From positions 1-64,000 of the forward strand of contig NZ_CP139977.1 of the NCBI RefSeq assembly GCF_034424625.1: a DNA stretch of 64,000 bases, given 5' to 3'. The notes under the pieces were generated by a model. The model searched no databases and was not told the origin of the DNA. It worked only from the letters and a program-made list of their open reading frames with translations. This DNA is from Janthinobacterium lividum (lineage in GTDB: Bacteria > Pseudomonadota > Gammaproteobacteria > Burkholderiales > Burkholderiaceae_D). Positions 19,656-28,189 of this stretch are shown piece after piece; the first letter of the stretch is position 1; each line of letters opens with the position of its first letter. A program made the position numbers and the translations under genes.

Positions 19656-19666
19656 AGGCTGTGAAA

Positions 19667-20449
19667 TTAGTCGCGGCATCGCGGATAGGAATCGCCATCG
19701 CTTGGGCCAGGTGGCATAAGTGTGTCGCGCTGGGCGACAATGACTGACAGTACAGCGTTGACAATGTATTTTTGTTCGAATATGGACCGATATATGTAGG
19801 CTACCGGCAAAGCATAATCTATTGCTGTGCTTGAGACGCCTTCTTTGAAATGCAGACTGGGAAATTTTCCTGCTTCGTTTAAGACGCGAGGTATGACAAT
19901 GCAATAATCGTTCTTCAGTTTGAGGAGTTTACGTAAATCGGACATACTGATGAGCGGAGTAAGGATTTCTTCGGTCGGATCAATTTGATATTCCAACTTC
20001 CGGTTTTTTGGCACTGTGGAACTGTGCTTTATTGCGACGAATCGGGGAACTCTTGAGGGGCCTACGTGCATTTGGTCGGAAAATCCATATTCAACCTTAA
20101 GTGCGGGGAGTTTGCTTACATTGCTGAACGTGATGGTTAGAAATAGCTCAGGGTCTGATGTCCACTGTACGAAATTTGCAGATGCGACAATCAATTTCGT
20201 CGGATGTTCGGCGATCAGGAGTGCGTTCTGGTGCCGCTGTAAGGTGTTCAGTTTAGAAACGTCAGCCAGATTATAGACCGTATATTGCGTTTGCAAAATG
20301 TTTGTAGACCTATTGTCATTCTTAATTGTTACATCCCGGGCCTGGCCAAAAGCCATTCGGTTATTTCCGGAAACTGTAGTCGTATTAGCGCAAGAAGCGA
20401 GTCCACACCAGAATGCGATGGCCAGCGCAGCTATATTGTGACGAATCAT
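19667..20449 (-). CDS. Putative lipoprotein of the GQARDVTI pair
   Basis: A 260-residue protein with a lipoprotein-type signal peptide ending LASC (Cys about residue 20), so it is likely anchored in an envelope membrane. Right after the Cys is TTTVSGNNRMAFGQARDVTI. An almost identical stretch, SGDNGTAIGQARDVTISNG, ends the upstream 89-residue protein. The remainder is a mixed alpha/beta domain of about 200 residues without catalytic motifs I can identify. Its start overlaps the upstream gene's stop by four bases. The two form an operon between repeat copies E and F. Function unknown; an envelope-located sensor or effector is speculative. Confidence 0.6.
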   Translation of the reverse strand: MIRHNIAALAIAFWCGLASCANTTTVSGNNRMAFGQARDVTIKNDNRSTNILQTQYTVYNLADVSKLNTLQRHQNALLIAEHPTKLIVASANFVQWTSDPELFLTITFSNVSKLPALKVEYGFSDQMHVGPSRVPRFVAIKHSSTVPKNRKLEYQIDPTEEILTPLISMSDLRKLLKLKNDYCIVIPRVLNEAGKFPSLHFKEGVSSTAIDYALPVAYIYRSIFEQKYIVNAVLSVIVAQRDTLMPPGPSDGDSYPRCRD

Positions 20450-20715
20450 TCACTTTCCTTTGGGCCATTACTTATCGTTACATCCCTGGCCTGCCCAATA
20501 GCCGTGCCGTTGTCCCCCGATATAAAATTTGTTGTAGTCGGCTTTCCAAAGTTAACAAAGATATAAGTAATCCCAAGAATAACCAAAGCTACGACAACGA
20601 GCACGGCAGTGCGTATCCCGGTGGCCCGAATTGAACGCCTGGTGACTTCAAGCGTATCCAAGCCACTGCCAGCGGGCTTGTTCTTTTTCATTTTTTTAGC
20701 TCCCATCATATCCAC
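20446..20715 (-). CDS. Small membrane protein with C-terminal GQARDVTI motif
   Basis: An 89-residue protein with a basic N-terminus, one transmembrane helix (about residues 36-55) and a C-terminal tail, SGDNGTAIGQARDVTISNG. The tail repeats the beginning of the mature downstream lipoprotein. The topology suggests an inner-membrane anchor with the motif outside or in the periplasm. The start could be ATG 20715 or one of the Met codons a few residues later. It overlaps the lipoprotein gene by four bases. The motif at the end of one gene and the start of the next suggests a local duplication or a shared binding element. Confidence 0.55.
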   Translation of the reverse strand: MDMMGAKKMKKNKPAGSGLDTLEVTRRSIRATGIRTAVLVVVALVILGITYIFVNFGKPTTTNFISGDNGTAIGQARDVTISNGPKESE

Positions 20716-20790
20716 ACTTTCTATTGTTATAGTGATCGTCGTCTCCTCAACTTTGACGACGCTGCATGAATATACAGAATTCTTGAGTGA

Positions 20791-21236
20791 TGAGTACGGT
20801 TTGACATAGATGATCCTTGGTTCTTGAAAGATGAAAAAACGGTGGATCTTGTTAGGAGCCTGGGTGTCCTGCTAGGCACCTGGTACGCGATCTCGTAGCT
20901 GCCTGACCCAACGACGAGATCGGGTCTGGCCTGTCTATCCCACCTACCCTGCAGAGGCTCATGCCGCACTCAAACAAGAGCAGATCTTCCCTCGCCATAA
21001 TGGATGGCGAAGGATGGCATATCCGATCGAGGCAGCGGCAAAGTGCCCTCTTCTGAGCGCGCTAAGGGCAAAGTTGGCTACGACAGCCTGGCCCATAATC
21101 TGCTTGAAGTGGTCGATGAAGTCGAGGATTTTGCACGCTGGTAGTGGAGTGCTCATCACGTGACTCCCAGATCGCTCAATTGCGAGAACAGTATTTTGAG
21201 CATCTGAAGAGCGTCTGGCAAACTCGTAGCGATTCA
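20791..21236 (+). repeat. Dispersed repeat, copy F (class 2, right inverted repeat)
   Basis: About 446 bases. The left end is degenerate (TGAGTACGGTTTG), and the body follows the consensus including a perfect hairpin. The right end is the class 2 form: CTCAATTGCGAGAACAG, then GTAGCGATTCA, close to the inverse complement of the left terminus TGAATCGCCAC. No target duplication is evident. In the core it reads GGCTACGACAGCCTGGCCCA, a diverged version of the other copies. Confidence 0.8.
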
Positions 21237-21303
21237 AATATCGTGTGAACTGCGATCCACGCGAGGGCGAAAAATCATCTGAAAAACTATAACCCTTTTT
21301 AGA

Positions 21304-22209
21304 TTACAGTTTGCCCATCAGATCAATGACAGCTTCGCGTACCCAGCGTTGTCCGCTGTGGTCATGGTTGCGCTCATGCCACAGCATGCTTACGGCGAAG
21401 CCCTGCACAGGGAAAGGACATCCGACCACCTTGAGCACTTCGCCGCAATTACGCACCAGTCGTTCCGGTACCAGGGCGACAAAGTCAGAGTGCGCGACGA
21501 TTTCAGGTACGAGCAGGAACGACGCCGCTGAAAGCACAACATTACGCTTATAGCCTAGCGCTGCGAGTCCGTCGTCCACAGGCGTCGTGAAGTCGCCCCC
21601 ACGCAGCGAGACGATAACGTGGTCCAGTCGTGCGAACTGTTCAACAGAAAGTCCTCGTCGCAGTCCGGGATGCCTATGTCTGCCGATGAGCACATAGTGC
21701 TCGTCAAACAGATGCCGGCTGCGTAAACTGACCGGAGCATGCTCGGGTGTCATCAGCGCCAGGTCCACTTCGCCGCTAGCCATCTGCACTTCCAACTGTA
21801 ACGGATCAAGATGGCGCAAAGCAAATCGCACACCGGGCCCACGCTTTCGCAGCGCAACTACCAATGGCTGGATCACCGTCTTCTGCAGGTAGTCTGTACA
21901 AGCGATGGTAACGGTAAGTCGGGCCTTTATCGGATCGAAGTGGCGGTGTCCAGTCAATGTGGCGCGCACCTGATCTAACGCGTGGCGAAGCGGATCAAGC
22001 AGTTCGAGAGCCTTGGCAGTTGGCAGCATGCCACGTTGCACTGGTATCAGTAAAGGGTCATCGAACAGTTCGCGCAGGCGGCTCAATTGTGCGCTAACTG
22101 CTGGCTGGCTAAGGTACAGGCGCTCAGCCGCGCGGGTCACGTTTTGTTCAACCAAAAGGGTTTCCAGTGTGACCAGGAGATTGAGGTCCAAACGCTTTTT
22201 GCTATCCAT
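21304..22209 (-). CDS. LysR-family transcriptional regulator
   Basis: A 301-residue LysR-type regulator. The N-terminal winged HTH reads LDLNLLVTLETLLVEQNVT and then AAERLYLSQPAVSAQLSRLR. The C-terminal part (about residues 95-295) is a periplasmic-binding-type effector domain. I chose the Met at 22209 (MDSKKRLDLN) because LysR proteins start a few residues before the HTH; the frame also runs upstream to 22305. It is divergent from the quinone oxidoreductase pseudogene (22304-23152), with 94 bases between, the usual arrangement for a LysR protein controlling its neighbour. Since the target gene is broken, regulation may now be without purpose. Confidence 0.85.
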   Translation of the reverse strand: MDSKKRLDLNLLVTLETLLVEQNVTRAAERLYLSQPAVSAQLSRLRELFDDPLLIPVQRGMLPTAKALELLDPLRHALDQVRATLTGHRHFDPIKARLTVTIACTDYLQKTVIQPLVVALRKRGPGVRFALRHLDPLQLEVQMASGEVDLALMTPEHAPVSLRSRHLFDEHYVLIGRHRHPGLRRGLSVEQFARLDHVIVSLRGGDFTTPVDDGLAALGYKRNVVLSAASFLLVPEIVAHSDFVALVPERLVRNCGEVLKVVGCPFPVQGFAVSMLWHERNHDHSGQRWVREAVIDLMGKL

Positions 22210-22303
22210 GAAATGGATAGTAGCAGAAAATTTTTTTGATTTCACAGATACCTTGAGGCAATGCAAACTGTCTCCACTCTCAATACTCTGTGAAAGCCAC
22301 GCC

Positions 22304-23152
22304 ATGCAGTCAACGAATAGAAAAATTCTTATCGTCCATGCTCATCCCGAACAGACATCCGTAACGTGTCAACTTGCCGAGATATCTGCCGAGGTACTGA
22401 AGGCTCAAGGCCACAAGGTAATGCAATCGGACCTATACGCCATGGGATGGAAGGCAGTGTTTGACGGCCAGGACTTTCCCAAACGAGTTAACCAGAAGCG
22501 CCTGTCTTTCATTGACGAATCTGGATAGGCCTTTTCCAACGGTTGCCAGACTCCCGACGTCGAAGAAGAGCAGCGAAAGATCCTGGCGGCGGATGCGGTG
22601 ATTCTGCTGTTCCCACTATGGTGGTTCAGCATGCCCGCAATCATGAAGGGGTGGATAGATCGCGTGTGGGCCTTTGGTTTGGCCTACGGCTACAAAGGGG
22701 CTGGCAATGCCTATCGTTACGGTGAGGGTGGCTTTGCCGGAAAGCGCGCACTGCTGGCGGTGTCAGTTGGTGGGCCGGCGGACGACTATTCTTCCCGTGG
22801 CATCAATGGGCCATTGGAGCAGCTGCTCTTTCCAATCACGCACGGCACTTTGTTCTTTCCCGGCATGCAGGTGCTACCCACATTCGCGGTATATGGGACT
22901 GCTCGAATCGATGGCAACGGCATTGCTGAAGCAACTATGGCCTGGCGCATCCGAGTGAAGCGACTGTTCGAGGACGTACCGATTGCTTTCCGTCAACAGA
23001 GCAGTGGCGACTATCCAGACCACCACGTGTTGGCTGACCACATCGCACCAACTCAGACTGGTTTGGCGGCTCACATCGCCGAGTCCTCGCGACCCGCCGC
23101 GTCCGAGGAATTCAGCGCCCCTGTCCCAACCGCCTTTGAAGGACTAAAGTAA
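22304..23152 (+). pseudogene. NAD(P)H quinone oxidoreductase, interrupted by in-frame TAG
   Basis: The frame encodes a flavodoxin-fold NAD(P)H dehydrogenase (quinone). The N-terminus is ILIVHAHPEQTSVTCQLAEI; after an in-frame TAG at 22526-22528 the same frame continues with ILAADAVILLFPLWWFSMPA and GWIDRVWAFGLAYGYKG, typical of the family. No frameshift is needed, so a single nonsense change splits a gene of about 282 codons. Family members reduce quinones or electrophiles with FAD/FMN. Expression was probably controlled by the divergent LysR gene. Restart at ATG 22631 or a nearby codon would lack the nucleotide-binding N-terminus. Confidence 0.8.
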
Positions 23153-23319
23153 AGACGAGTGCCATCCTCACGCATAGTACGGACGCCTCTGGCGACGCAC
23201 TGGACAACCTTCCCGCGCCAAATGCCAATGACTGCTGACACAAATGGTGTTCAGCAATCAAGCAACGGTCCGGCGACCGGTTAAACTAAGCCACCTGCCG
23301 TGTGGTTTGCCGGCACAGG

Positions 23320-23524
23320 GGTAGTTGCCTGATTCAACGACGAGATTGGGTCTAGCCTGTCTATCTCCCCTGCCCTGCAGAGACTCCCACCGCGCACTAG
23401 CACAAGCAGGCCTTCCCTAGCCGCAACTGCCGGCGAAGTATGGTTTATCCGATCAAGGCAGCAGCAGTGCGCCTGCTTTTGCGCGCGATAGCGGCACAGT
23501 TGGCTACGATAAGCTAGCCCGTCA
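23320..23524 (+). repeat. Dispersed repeat, copy G (truncated both sides)
   Basis: It keeps only the central ~205 bases: TAGTTGCCTGATTCAACGAC, the CCCTGCCCTGCAGAGACTC block, and the GGCACAGTTGGCTACGATAA core up to GCTAGCCCGTCA, where a DnaE2 fragment is joined. The left arm of the hairpin is lost. Same orientation as the other copies. Confidence 0.8.
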
Positions 23525-23885
23525 CCCACTCGCTCTCTTGCTCGAGCGCATCAACAAGATGCGCTTTGTGCCGTCGGACATCCTGGACACCTTCAGCGAT
23601 GCCCAGCTGGCCAGGGGCTACGACATCGTCACGGTAAGGCAGCGGCCGGAAACGGCCAAGGGGGGGATCTTCCTCACCCTGGAAGATGAATTTGGCACCA
23701 TCAACATCATTGTCTGGCCCACGCTGGTGGAAAAGCAGCGGGCCGAACTGATGAATGCCTCACTCTTGGGGGTGTACGGCATCTCGCAATCGAAGAGTGG
23801 CGTGCGCAACCTGATTGCCAAGCGGCTGGTCGATTGCTCACATCTGCTTGGACAGCTGGATACGAAGAGCCGGAATTTTCACTAA
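23525..23885 (+). pseudogene. DnaE2 (error-prone polymerase) C-terminal fragment
   Basis: About 115 codons encode FVPSDILDTFSDAQLA, VRQRPETAKGGIFLTLEDEF, IIVWPTLVEKQR and the final LGQLDTKSRNFH. This is the OB-fold and C-terminal end of DnaE2/ImuC, the mutagenic polymerase of the ImuA-ImuB-DnaE2 cassette. A full protein is about 1000-1100 residues, so over 85 percent is missing. The upstream part is replaced directly by repeat copy G. A TTG at 23538 could start translation, but the piece would lack the polymerase. Confidence 0.85.
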
Positions 23886-24087
23886 CGAGTGCACCTTCGC
23901 AATTAATTATGGCAACAAAGTGCCTACAGCAATCGTGGCGATTCAAACCCCTCCAAAACATCAAAGATGCTTTGACCTGAAAGTTGCTATGAAGTTTTAA
24001 AACTATCACTAACACGCGCACGCTAAGCATATTAAAATGATGATCAGTGAGCCGAACTCTCCGACTTCAATTTAGGAATTTTACGAA

Positions 24088-24990
24088 ATGTTTCCACACA
24101 ATGGCTCAATTAATCATCACTACATTCCGCAGTTTTACCTAAAGGGCTTTTGTCGTGATGACGGTACGTTCGACGTTTACGACAAGAGAATTGGAAAATT
24201 CAAGAAGTCGCCACAGACCCCAGCGATTGTTTTCTTTGAACCTAAGCGAAACAATATCAAGTATCGTGGACAAACAACGGACATTATCGAACAACAATTT
24301 TCACGCATAGAGGCTTCCCTATCAGAGTTATTTAAGTTGATTCGGAACGGGGCGTCAATGAAAACTCTGCTAAATCCAGATGGCGTTCGCTTACTGAAGT
24401 TTCACATGGCTCTCCAGTTTTGGCGGCTGCCTCGGCTAGATCAATTTGCGAATGAATTCCTGAAATCGCGCACGATCGAGCAGGTCGCGCACATGTGTAC
24501 GATTACTGTTCCACCATTATCTCCCAGTGAGATGTACAAGCTTCTACAAAGTGACGAGGGGTACCGAAAATTTGCAAAGGCATTTTTGCTTCCAATGACT
24601 ACATTTGATTTAAATCGACCGATTCCAGACCATATGGAGTGGAAAATCCTTGAGGCAGCGCCTGAAAGTGGATGGTCAAATCATCTTTGCACGGATGCTC
24701 CTTTTATTTTTTCTCAGCCAAATGACATCCTGACATTTTCAGCCCCATTTATCTTCCCGTTAACGAACTCGAAACTGCTTATCGGAGGGTATCGCTCGCG
24801 AGATTTCAGTTCCCTTGAGCCCATCATTTCGACGAAAATTTCGATACTCGCCTTCTTGCAGGCTAATCGATACATAGTTGGGTCGAATAAGGCATATTTG
24901 ACCGAAGTAATCGGTTTAGCCGCGAACTATAAAGACTTGCCCGGGATTCTGCGCCTTCAAGGGGAAGTCCTAAGCGTGCTCGCAGAATGA
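24088..24990 (+). CDS. DUF4238 family protein
   Basis: A 300-residue protein starting MFPHNGSINHHYIPQFYLKGF. The HHYIPQFYLKGF segment is the signature of DUF4238, a widespread but uncharacterised family often found alone in accessory islands. It also has the usual later Asp/Ser segment HLCTDAPFIFSQPND (about residues 195-210). No membrane span. ATG 24088 follows TAGGA by about ten bases. It stands alone between repeat copies G and H. The conserved His pair suggests a metal or catalytic site, but the activity is unknown. The neighbourhood suggests defence. Confidence 0.8.
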   Translation: MFPHNGSINHHYIPQFYLKGFCRDDGTFDVYDKRIGKFKKSPQTPAIVFFEPKRNNIKYRGQTTDIIEQQFSRIEASLSELFKLIRNGASMKTLLNPDGVRLLKFHMALQFWRLPRLDQFANEFLKSRTIEQVAHMCTITVPPLSPSEMYKLLQSDEGYRKFAKAFLLPMTTFDLNRPIPDHMEWKILEAAPESGWSNHLCTDAPFIFSQPNDILTFSAPFIFPLTNSKLLIGGYRSRDFSSLEPIISTKISILAFLQANRYIVGSNKAYLTEVIGLAANYKDLPGILRLQGEVLSVLAE

Positions 24991-25051
24991 ACTTGAGATT
25001 CTCGTCATGCTGTTCGCCAACACCTTGGTCGGTCACATTGCAACAAAGCGT

Positions 25052-25321
25052 CTAGCCTTGTCCCCCTTAATCACCGACGGCGAAGAACTGCATATCTAAA
25101 TGGGTCAGCAGCAGAGCGCCTGTTTCTGTGTGCTATGACGGCATAGTTGGCTACGATAAACTAGCCCGTCATCTGCTTCGTGCGCTCGGCCAGATCGGGG
25201 GGCTTTGCGCGCTGGAGGTGGACTTGCGATCACGGCCGGCGGACGGTATTACGCTAAAACAGAAGCTTGCCACGGCCGCTTAACCTCTACCTTTAGCGCG
25301 CTCTAAGACTGGGGGATTACC
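25052..25321 (+). repeat. Dispersed repeat, copy H (left-truncated, class 1)
   Basis: The right ~270 bases only: a degenerate start, then CAGCAGCAGAGCGCCTG, GTTGGCTACGATAAACTAGC, and the class 1 end GCTTAACCTCTACCTTTAG with a damaged palindrome and GGGGGATTACC. Same orientation. The stretch 24991-25051 upstream has no feature I can identify. Confidence 0.8.
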
Positions 25322-25397
25322 GGTAGAGCCGCCCCCTGGCTTAATCGGGATTCCAATATATTGACTGGACGCCTGCCGATCTCAGTACAATGCCTCG

Positions 25398-26168
25398 ATG
25401 AATGCGAACGATCCCTTCGACCGCGACAACTTGACCCCTGCAGAAACCCTTCTTGCCGGGCAGAAGATTGCCCGCGACTATTTTCAGGGCGAGCTGTATC
25501 AACGCGATGGCGTTTCCCGCCTCGAGGGAATCACTATCGATCAACTCGACGGCGCCAGGTTGGACCTCGACGAATCTGAGACCGGCAGGCTGTTCATGAT
25601 CCCGGATGGCTCCATTGTATGGGCGCTCGAAGTAAGGGAGCACGGCGAGGCGCCTGCCGGCTTGGAGGTCGTGTCGAACAACCTCTTCATGGCCGAAGAC
25701 GAGAAAACCAGTGTCATCGCCTACAGGGATGACGAGGGTGCATCCCTGCGCGTCGACGCGCTCTATATCCGCCGACTGATACTCGCCGTCGACGCGCCTG
25801 AACGCATGGCCACGGTTGCATTCGGCCTGATGGCTATCTCGGCTTACCGGCTAGGCTTTGGCCACATTTCGCTTTTCGCAGCTGGAAACGGACCGATCGA
25901 TCCAGACGACCCGGACGGTTTCGTTGGATTCGCTGTGTGGCCGAAATTCGGGTTTGACGCGCCACTCGAACCTGCCGAACTAAACATGGCACCATCCGAG
26001 CCCCTGCGTGCTTGCCGGACTGTCCAGGAGGTTATTGCTGTGGACCAAGACTGGTGGAATGTACACGGCCGGGGCCGGGATATGCGCTTTGACTTGAGCG
26101 CCAACAGTCGAAGTTGGACGATTCTGCTAAACTACCTGTATCAATCACTCCCCCCTGCCGGAGATTGA
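25398..26168 (+). CDS. Hypothetical protein, 256 aa, first gene of a two-gene cassette
   Basis: I do not recognise this acidic, soluble protein. Residues 1-40 look helical, followed by beta-rich sequence (RLFMIPDGSIVWALEVREHG). Around residues 130-170 is AVDAPERMATVAFGLMAISA, a helix of the kind seen in acetyltransferase-like or small-ligand-binding folds, but without diagnostic motifs. ATG 25398 lacks a good RBS. The GC content is close to that of the tra region and higher than that of the neighbouring Septu-like genes, so its origin differs. The next gene begins three bases after its stop. Confidence 0.6.
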   Translation: MNANDPFDRDNLTPAETLLAGQKIARDYFQGELYQRDGVSRLEGITIDQLDGARLDLDESETGRLFMIPDGSIVWALEVREHGEAPAGLEVVSNNLFMAEDEKTSVIAYRDDEGASLRVDALYIRRLILAVDAPERMATVAFGLMAISAYRLGFGHISLFAAGNGPIDPDDPDGFVGFAVWPKFGFDAPLEPAELNMAPSEPLRACRTVQEVIAVDQDWWNVHGRGRDMRFDLSANSRSWTILLNYLYQSLPPAGD

Positions 26169-26171
26169 ACC

Positions 26172-26417
26172 ATGACCGCTTTGAAGAAAACGCCTCCCAC
26201 CCAAAACAGTGCCTACAAATTGGCAGCGGCTGCTCGCCGCGCCAAGGTCGCTTCCATGCGTACTCCGATCATCGGTGAAGTCAAGCCATCCCAGGGCCGG
26301 ATCCGGGTCACGCTGGGTGGCAAAGCCATCAGCCGGGCCGCCCGTTCGGGCGTGTTCGGACCGTCTTCGATCGAAATTCCAGAATTTTCCAGCGTCCGGA
26401 AGCCCAAGCCAGCATGA
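26172..26417 (+). CDS. Small basic protein, second gene of the cassette
   Basis: An 81-residue, lysine/arginine-rich protein of unknown function. A helical N-terminal half (SAYKLAAAARRAKVAS) precedes a short strand region, RIRVTLGGKAISRAARSG. It starts three bases after the upstream gene, so the two are surely co-transcribed. Size and charge suit a nucleic-acid-binding partner or an antitoxin-like protein, but nothing diagnostic is present. Confidence 0.55.
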   Translation: MTALKKTPPTQNSAYKLAAAARRAKVASMRTPIIGEVKPSQGRIRVTLGGKAISRAARSGVFGPSSIEIPEFSSVRKPKPA

Positions 26418-26477
26418 TGAAGTGGCCAGTGGTCGCTTTTTTTTCGCGCGCGACACCCCTCCGGCAGTGCACAACCG

Positions 26478-26662
26478 TCATGCTCCAAGACGGCTAAGAA
26501 TCCAAGGAAGCCAAATAGCGACGCTCGCTGCCGCGCAGACAACTCCTCCAAGGAGGAGCATCGTCTTCCCGAATAAGCTCAACAGATAGCCGATCCAGTA
26601 CTTCTGTATACCAGCCAGGTAGGTCACTTCGTCCCTGGCGCTCCAGTTTTTTTCGCTGTCAT
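26478..26662 (-). pseudogene. Small membrane-protein ORF broken by an A7 tract
   Basis: On the minus strand GGAGGA lies ten bases before an ATG (26662) that reads MTAKK. A run of seven A then throws translation out of frame. With one more A the frame would continue as NWSARDEVTYLAGIQKYWIG and a hydrophobic helix ending in ILSRLGA, about 61 residues in all, to the stop at 26478. The strong ribosome site and the protein-like downstream frame argue that this is a real gene with a homopolymer frameshift. Slippage could still produce it. A GTG at 26627 could start a 49-residue form. Function unknown. The bases 26663-26809 to its right show nothing. Confidence 0.4.
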
Positions 26663-26809
26663 ATTTTTAATATCCTCCGCTTGCGCCGTTTCGCCGGCTC
26701 ACGTCCATTCTGGCGTCACAACACGATCCATGTGCAGTAGCATCGCTCGGACTTTAGTGTGCCAAAAGCCCGTTGGCGTGGTTGCACCGGGTTTCGTGCT
26801 CGCGATGTA

Positions 26810-27000
26810 TGAATCGCCACCAGCAGCTTAGACTCTCCTGATCCATGGTTCTAGAAAGATGAAAAAAGATGGATCGTGTTAAGGCCTGGGTGTCCTGTTA
26901 GGCACCTGGTACGCATTCTCGTAGTTGCCTCATCTAACGACGAGATCGACTCTGGCCTGTCTATCGCCCCTGTCCTGCATAGACTCCCCCGCGCTCAAGA
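26810..27000 (+). repeat. Dispersed repeat, copy I (right-truncated)
   Basis: The left ~190 bases of the repeat: TGAATCGCCACC, TTAGACTCTCCTGATCCATG, a hairpin with a damaged left arm (CATTCTCGT), and the CCTGTCCTGCATAGACTC block. It stops at GCGCTCAAGATGG, where AT-rich sequence leading to the Septu-like genes begins. Same orientation as the other copies. Confidence 0.8.
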
Positions 27001-27127
27001 TGGTTATATAAAATTGCAATAGTGGAAAAATTATTCAGAAAATTTAGAAATAAGATGAAAAGTCTGAATTGGAATTGAAAATTGGTACAAGATTTAGCTA
27101 CACATGGAATTATTGACTAATTTACAA

Positions 27128-28189
27128 CTAAAAGAGATGATTATTAAATACTTTATCTGCCATATCAAGGAATTTTAATATATCGCGCTTAGCTTTCCCG
27201 TGATACTCAGCAAGGATTTTCCTTGAGTCTAATGGAACATCTTTTAAGATCATTCGAACGCCCCAGCTCAATTCACGCGAATCATGTCTTTTTAGCCCAC
27301 GGTACTCCCGTTCCAGTTCTAATAACTTATGGTCTGCAATATATCTTCCTGGCAATCCAAAATCCACAACCGCATTCATTTTCCCTGCAGCAGATTTTTC
27401 TTTTATTTCTACAATTCTCTTTCCAGAAATGTCAGTTGACAATTCAAATTGAAAGTATGAATCAAAGGAATCGCTATACGGATTAATGTGAGTGGCGAGA
27501 TCAAACTGCTTTGCCCCTTTGTATCGAGAGTTACATATTCCACAGCAAGGAATCAGGTTAAATATTGAAGTGGAAAAATAGGGATGAGTCACTTTCGAAA
27601 AAAAATGATCCAAGTCTAACAATGCCCTTTTGCTTACTTTTTGAGCACCTGGATCTACCGGCACAACCTTAATTGGAAGCTCTCCACAATATGGACAATA
27701 GGTCGTAGGCTGCGTAATTTTATCTAATAGGTCGATGCAAAATTTTGAGCTTCGGTATTTCGTATAGTTAAATATTTCCTCAGAAATCAATGCGCCAAAT
27801 TTATTTTTCTTTCTACCCTTCACTCCATTGGTGCAAAATAAATTGGCCGGAGAATTTTTAATTATCTCTAATCGCATCAAATTTAACTCATCAGGGGCGG
27901 AAACGATAATCAGCTTTAAATTTTTTTCATTATCACTCAAAAGAAAATCAAAGAATGCACATTGTTCCCCTGCAATCTTCGCACTCTTTCTCGCATATTT
28001 CCCCAGATATTCTTGATCTAAGTTCTTGGATTTTTCTCGATATTTCCTCACAACCGAAATTAGTGACTTTTCCGAATAAATCCCAGCGGTTTGTGGGTTT
28101 AAAGAATTCCAATAATTGTCGGCCTGAGTTTCGAGGTATTTCTGGGGATTAACCGTGGTATTGCTCAAATGTTCAAGAATTTTAATCAC
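27128..28189 (-). CDS. HNH endonuclease, Septu PtuB-like
   Basis: A 353-residue protein with an HNH nuclease core. CPYCGELP is followed about 25 residues later by LDLDHFFSKVTHPYF and then NLIPCCGICNSRYKG; the four CxxC cysteines and the D-H...N pattern are intact. I chose GTG 28189, which overlaps the stop of the ATPase gene by eight bases and follows AAGGAAA. The open frame continues to 28270, but that would mean an 89-base overlap. In Septu systems an SMC-like ATPase (PtuA) and an HNH nuclease (PtuB) act together to cut nucleic acid during infection. The pairing and order fit. Base composition is strongly AT-rich. Confidence 0.75.
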   Translation of the reverse strand: MIKILEHLSNTTVNPQKYLETQADNYWNSLNPQTAGIYSEKSLISVVRKYREKSKNLDQEYLGKYARKSAKIAGEQCAFFDFLLSDNEKNLKLIIVSAPDELNLMRLEIIKNSPANLFCTNGVKGRKKNKFGALISEEIFNYTKYRSSKFCIDLLDKITQPTTYCPYCGELPIKVVPVDPGAQKVSKRALLDLDHFFSKVTHPYFSTSIFNLIPCCGICNSRYKGAKQFDLATHINPYSDSFDSYFQFELSTDISGKRIVEIKEKSAAGKMNAVVDFGLPGRYIADHKLLELEREYRGLKRHDSRELSWGVRMILKDVPLDSRKILAEYHGKAKRDILKFLDMADKVFNNHLF

